Shown: in pieces, positions 61,243 through 64,000 of the stretch
Layout: every line of letters begins with the position of its first letter
Numbering within the stretch: the first letter of the stretch is position 1
Assembly: GCF_000001735.4 (NCBI RefSeq)
Contig: NC_003070.9
Location: forward strand, 24,847,971 to 24,911,970
Length of the DNA stretch: 64,000 nucleotides
DNA from: Arabidopsis thaliana
Lineage: Eukaryota; Streptophyta; Magnoliopsida; Brassicales; Brassicaceae
Direction of reading: 5' to 3'
Translations under genes and position numbers: made by a program
Notes under the pieces: model-generated
The model's input: only the letters and a program-made list of their open reading frames with translations
Databases searched by the model: none
What the model was told of the DNA's origin: nothing

Positions 61243-63515
61243 ATGGAAAATGGTTTCTCGTTGGTGCCCAAAGAAGAGGAAGAAGAAGAAGATTATAGTA
61301 ATGAGAAATCTGAAGATCAGACGAGTTATTATTTGTCAACAGAGATGATGAAGAAGGTAAGCTTCATGGCTGCACCAATGGTGGCTGTGGCTGCTTCTCA
61401 ATACCTCCTTCAAGTTATCTCCATTGTTATGGCTGGTCACTTGGACGAGCTTTCTCTCTCAGCCGTTGCTATTGCCACTTCTCTTACCAATGTCACCGGC
61501 TTCAGCCTCATCGTAAATTCCTCCTCCTCCTCCTCCTCCTTCTCTCTCGACTTATAGACCTGTCCAAAGGACAAACATGCTAAGCAAAAAATTAGGGTCG
61601 CCAAATTTTTTTTATTTTTAAATATTAATGCAACTTCACTTTTTTTAGTAGTTATATCTTTAGGACTACCAATTTTTTGTTTTGATAGAAACTTACACCT
61701 TTTCAAAGTTATGGGAGTGTACACATTTCTTGTTTCATAACTAGGACCACTATTTTTATTGGACCGACTTTGCTGACTTAGATCGTTAGTTTGGATTGGC
61801 AGGTGCGTTAGAGACACTGTGTGGTCAAGCTTTTGGAGCTGGGCAATTTAGGAATATCAGTGCATACACTTACGGCTCAATGCTATGTCTTCTCTTGGTC
61901 TGTTTCCCAATCTCACTTTTGTGGGTTTTTATGGACAAACTCTTGGAGCTTTTCCATCAAGATCCTCTTATCTCTCAATTAGCTTGTAGATACTCAATCT
62001 GGCTCATACCGGCTTTATTCGGATACTCTGTTCTTCAATCTATGACTCGATTTTTCCAGTCACAAGGATTGGTTCTACCTCTCTTCTTGAGCTCTCTTGG
62101 AGCTCTCTTTTTTCACGTTCCCTTTTCGTGGCTTCTTGTCTATAAACTGAGATTCGGAATCGTCGGCGCCGCTTTGTCCATAGGTTTTTCGTATTGGCTC
62201 AACGTAGGTTTGCTTTGGGCTTTCATGAGAGACTCTGCTCTCTATCGAAAAAACTGGAATCTTCGGGCACAAGAAATCTTTTTGAGCATGAAGCAGTTCA
62301 TTACCCTAGCAATTCCCACTGCAATGATGACTTGGTAACAAAATCCTCTAAATTTTTTAAATTTGTTTGTTTTGATTTTCAATGGATCCCTGTCATTAGG
62401 GCTTCTTGATCTTTGGTCGTCATTGGATCTTTGATTCTATATTTTATGTTTTTTGGGCGTATGTAAAGCCTGGAATGGTGGTCGTTTGAGCTTCTTATAC
62501 TAATGTCAGGACTCTTACCAAACTCAAAGCTCGAAACATCGGTCCTATCCATTTGGTATTGTACAGATATCACTTTCTACAAATTTTAGTATAACATTTT
62601 TTCATTCAAACAAGCTTTTGACCTCTCAGTCTTTATTCTTTGAACAGCCTAACAATGTCGTCTCTGCATTACGTTATCGTGAATGCCATAGGAGCAGCAG
62701 CGAGGTTTTATAGTTTCCCAACTGTTCATAACAATCTATCATATCTATTTGTTCTTGAAACATTTCTCTGAACCATTGTTTTTGTCATATAATAGCACAC
62801 ATGTCTCAAACAAGCTAGGAGCTGGAAATCCAAAGGCAGCTCGATCTGCGGCTAATTCTGCGATTTTTCTTGGCATGATTGATGCAGCCATAGTAAGCAT
62901 CAGTCTCTACAGCTACAGAAGAAATTGGGCTTATATATTCAGTAATGAGAGTGAAGTCGCTGACTATGTCACTCAAATCACACCCTTTCTCTGTCTATCA
63001 ATTGGTGTTGACAGCTTTCTCGCCGTACTCTCAGGTAAACAGTTCACATCAAAATCGAAAGTCTGTATACATTAGAATGTACAGATCGAAGCCTTTGCAG
63101 CTGTTACTTGACCACCAAGAAAGCTAAATGTTCTTGTTCTTAGAAACCCTAAAATTCTTGCTTCTTCAGGAGTTGCTAGAGGAACAGGGTGGCAACATAT
63201 AGGAGCTTATGCAAACATAGGATCGTATTATCTAGTCGGGATCCCGGTAGGTTCAATCTTGTGTTTTGTAGTGAAATTGAGAGGGAAAGGACTTTGGATC
63301 GGTATATTGGTAGGTTCCACTCTACAAACGATTGTTCTTGCTCTTGTCACTTTCTTCACCAATTGGGAACAAGAGGTATATATACCTTTGCCTTTTTTAT
63401 ATTGTATTTTTCCTCTTCTGTTTTGCTAGAGTTTTGAATCTTGTTCTGATTTGGGTTTTAGGTAGCGAAGGCTAGAGACAGAGTAATCGAGATGATACCA
63501 CAAGAAATCATATGA
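61243..63515 (+). CDS. DTX8: MATE-family transporter DETOXIFICATION 8
   Basis: Seven exons, 61243-61512, 61790-62334, 62469-62555, 62648-62704, 62796-63034, 63170-63375 and 63462-63515, encode 485 aa. The N-terminus has a run of six Glu before the first membrane helix. MATE signatures are [47 protein letters not shown] and [14 protein letters not shown], with about twelve membrane segments. Exons 2-6 have the same lengths as DTX9 (545, 87, 57, 239, 206), which confirms tandem duplication. Family role: cation-coupled efflux of small organic compounds; the substrate is unknown. The ATG at 61243 is preferred over the upstream in-frame 61087 because it aligns with DTX9. Confidence 0.9.
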
Positions 63516-64000
63516 AAAGAAGATGTACAACTTTTATTCAAGGATATTTCAGAAAATGTGTAAAATACTAAACTTTAAGTAAAGTATGGTCCGGTTTCTT
63601 TTATTTGTCAAATTTAACGGATGTTGATTAGCAACTGAAACTACTGGATTCGTTGAATGCACACAAGTTGAGAAATTGAGAGCCAAACACACATCTTGAA
63701 TTTTGATTATAGGGAGTTCTTCACAAAGTTTTGGTGAATTAATTATTTTCTATTTATGGAAATAATTTTTCTTTTTTACACTTTCTTAAATTTTCTTTCT
63801 GTAAATACGTTGACTATTTTAACCTTCTGTACAACGAAGGGAAACACAAAATCACATGCACAAGTTGTTTAATCTGATGCGGATTCGTGTGGACATATAT
63901 AAATTCACATTCGTGTATGACCATATTTTTGTTTTGATATTCATTTATACAATTTTGTTTTAATATATATCGTCAGAGTGAAAAGGCATATGGGCTATAT
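63516..64000. other. 3' flank of DTX8
   Basis: Probable 3' UTR followed by AT-rich sequence to the window end. No gene is seen. Confidence 0.5.

Overview
The window is nuclear plant DNA. It has GT-AG introns, AT-rich spacers and plant-only families (WRKY, SABATH, SWEET, MATE). Gene order and predicted protein lengths match Arabidopsis thaliana chromosome 1, roughly At1g66600 to At1g66780. That placement comes from recognising the proteins, not from a database search.

Layout. (1) 0.4-15.9 kb: WRKY63/ABO3, then a tandem array of five SINA-like RING E3 genes on the minus strand (SINL1-5). The array is interrupted by a broken WRKY copy, an F-box/FBD gene with a one-base frameshift, and a broken SINA tail. 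SINL1 is a fusion of two tandem copies. (2) 16-21 kb: two conserved single-copy genes, plastid CLPP3 and the methyltransferase AR401. (3) 21.5-36.5 kb: a SABATH methyltransferase cluster with three intact genes (At1g66690-like, PXMT1, At1g66720-like), one full-length pseudogene and a head-to-head pair of gene fragments. (4) 37-49 kb: three genes of DNA replication, repair, chromatin and cell cycle: LIG6 (nuclease-ligase fusion, 19 coding exons), histone chaperone ASF1A and the CDK-activating kinase CDKD;2. (5) 49-54 kb: a gene-free AT-rich spacer with small repeats and a MITE. (6) 54-63.5 kb: two MATE transporters (DTX9, DTX8) with identical exon architecture, a MATE tail pseudogene and an intronless SWEET6 between them.

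The most unusual object is at 59577-60638. It is a non-autonomous hAT-type transposon with an 8-bp target duplication and imperfect 19-bp terminal inverted repeats. Its core is a 17-copy, 28-bp tandem array in which at least ten units carry a full E2F transcription-factor site. Canonical E2F-like sites also lie just upstream of LIG6, ASF1A, SINL1 and SINL2.

Tandem duplication followed by decay is the main theme. The SINA, SABATH and MATE/SWEET blocks each contain intact, fused and fragmentary copies side by side. No rRNA, tRNA or CRISPR was recognised.
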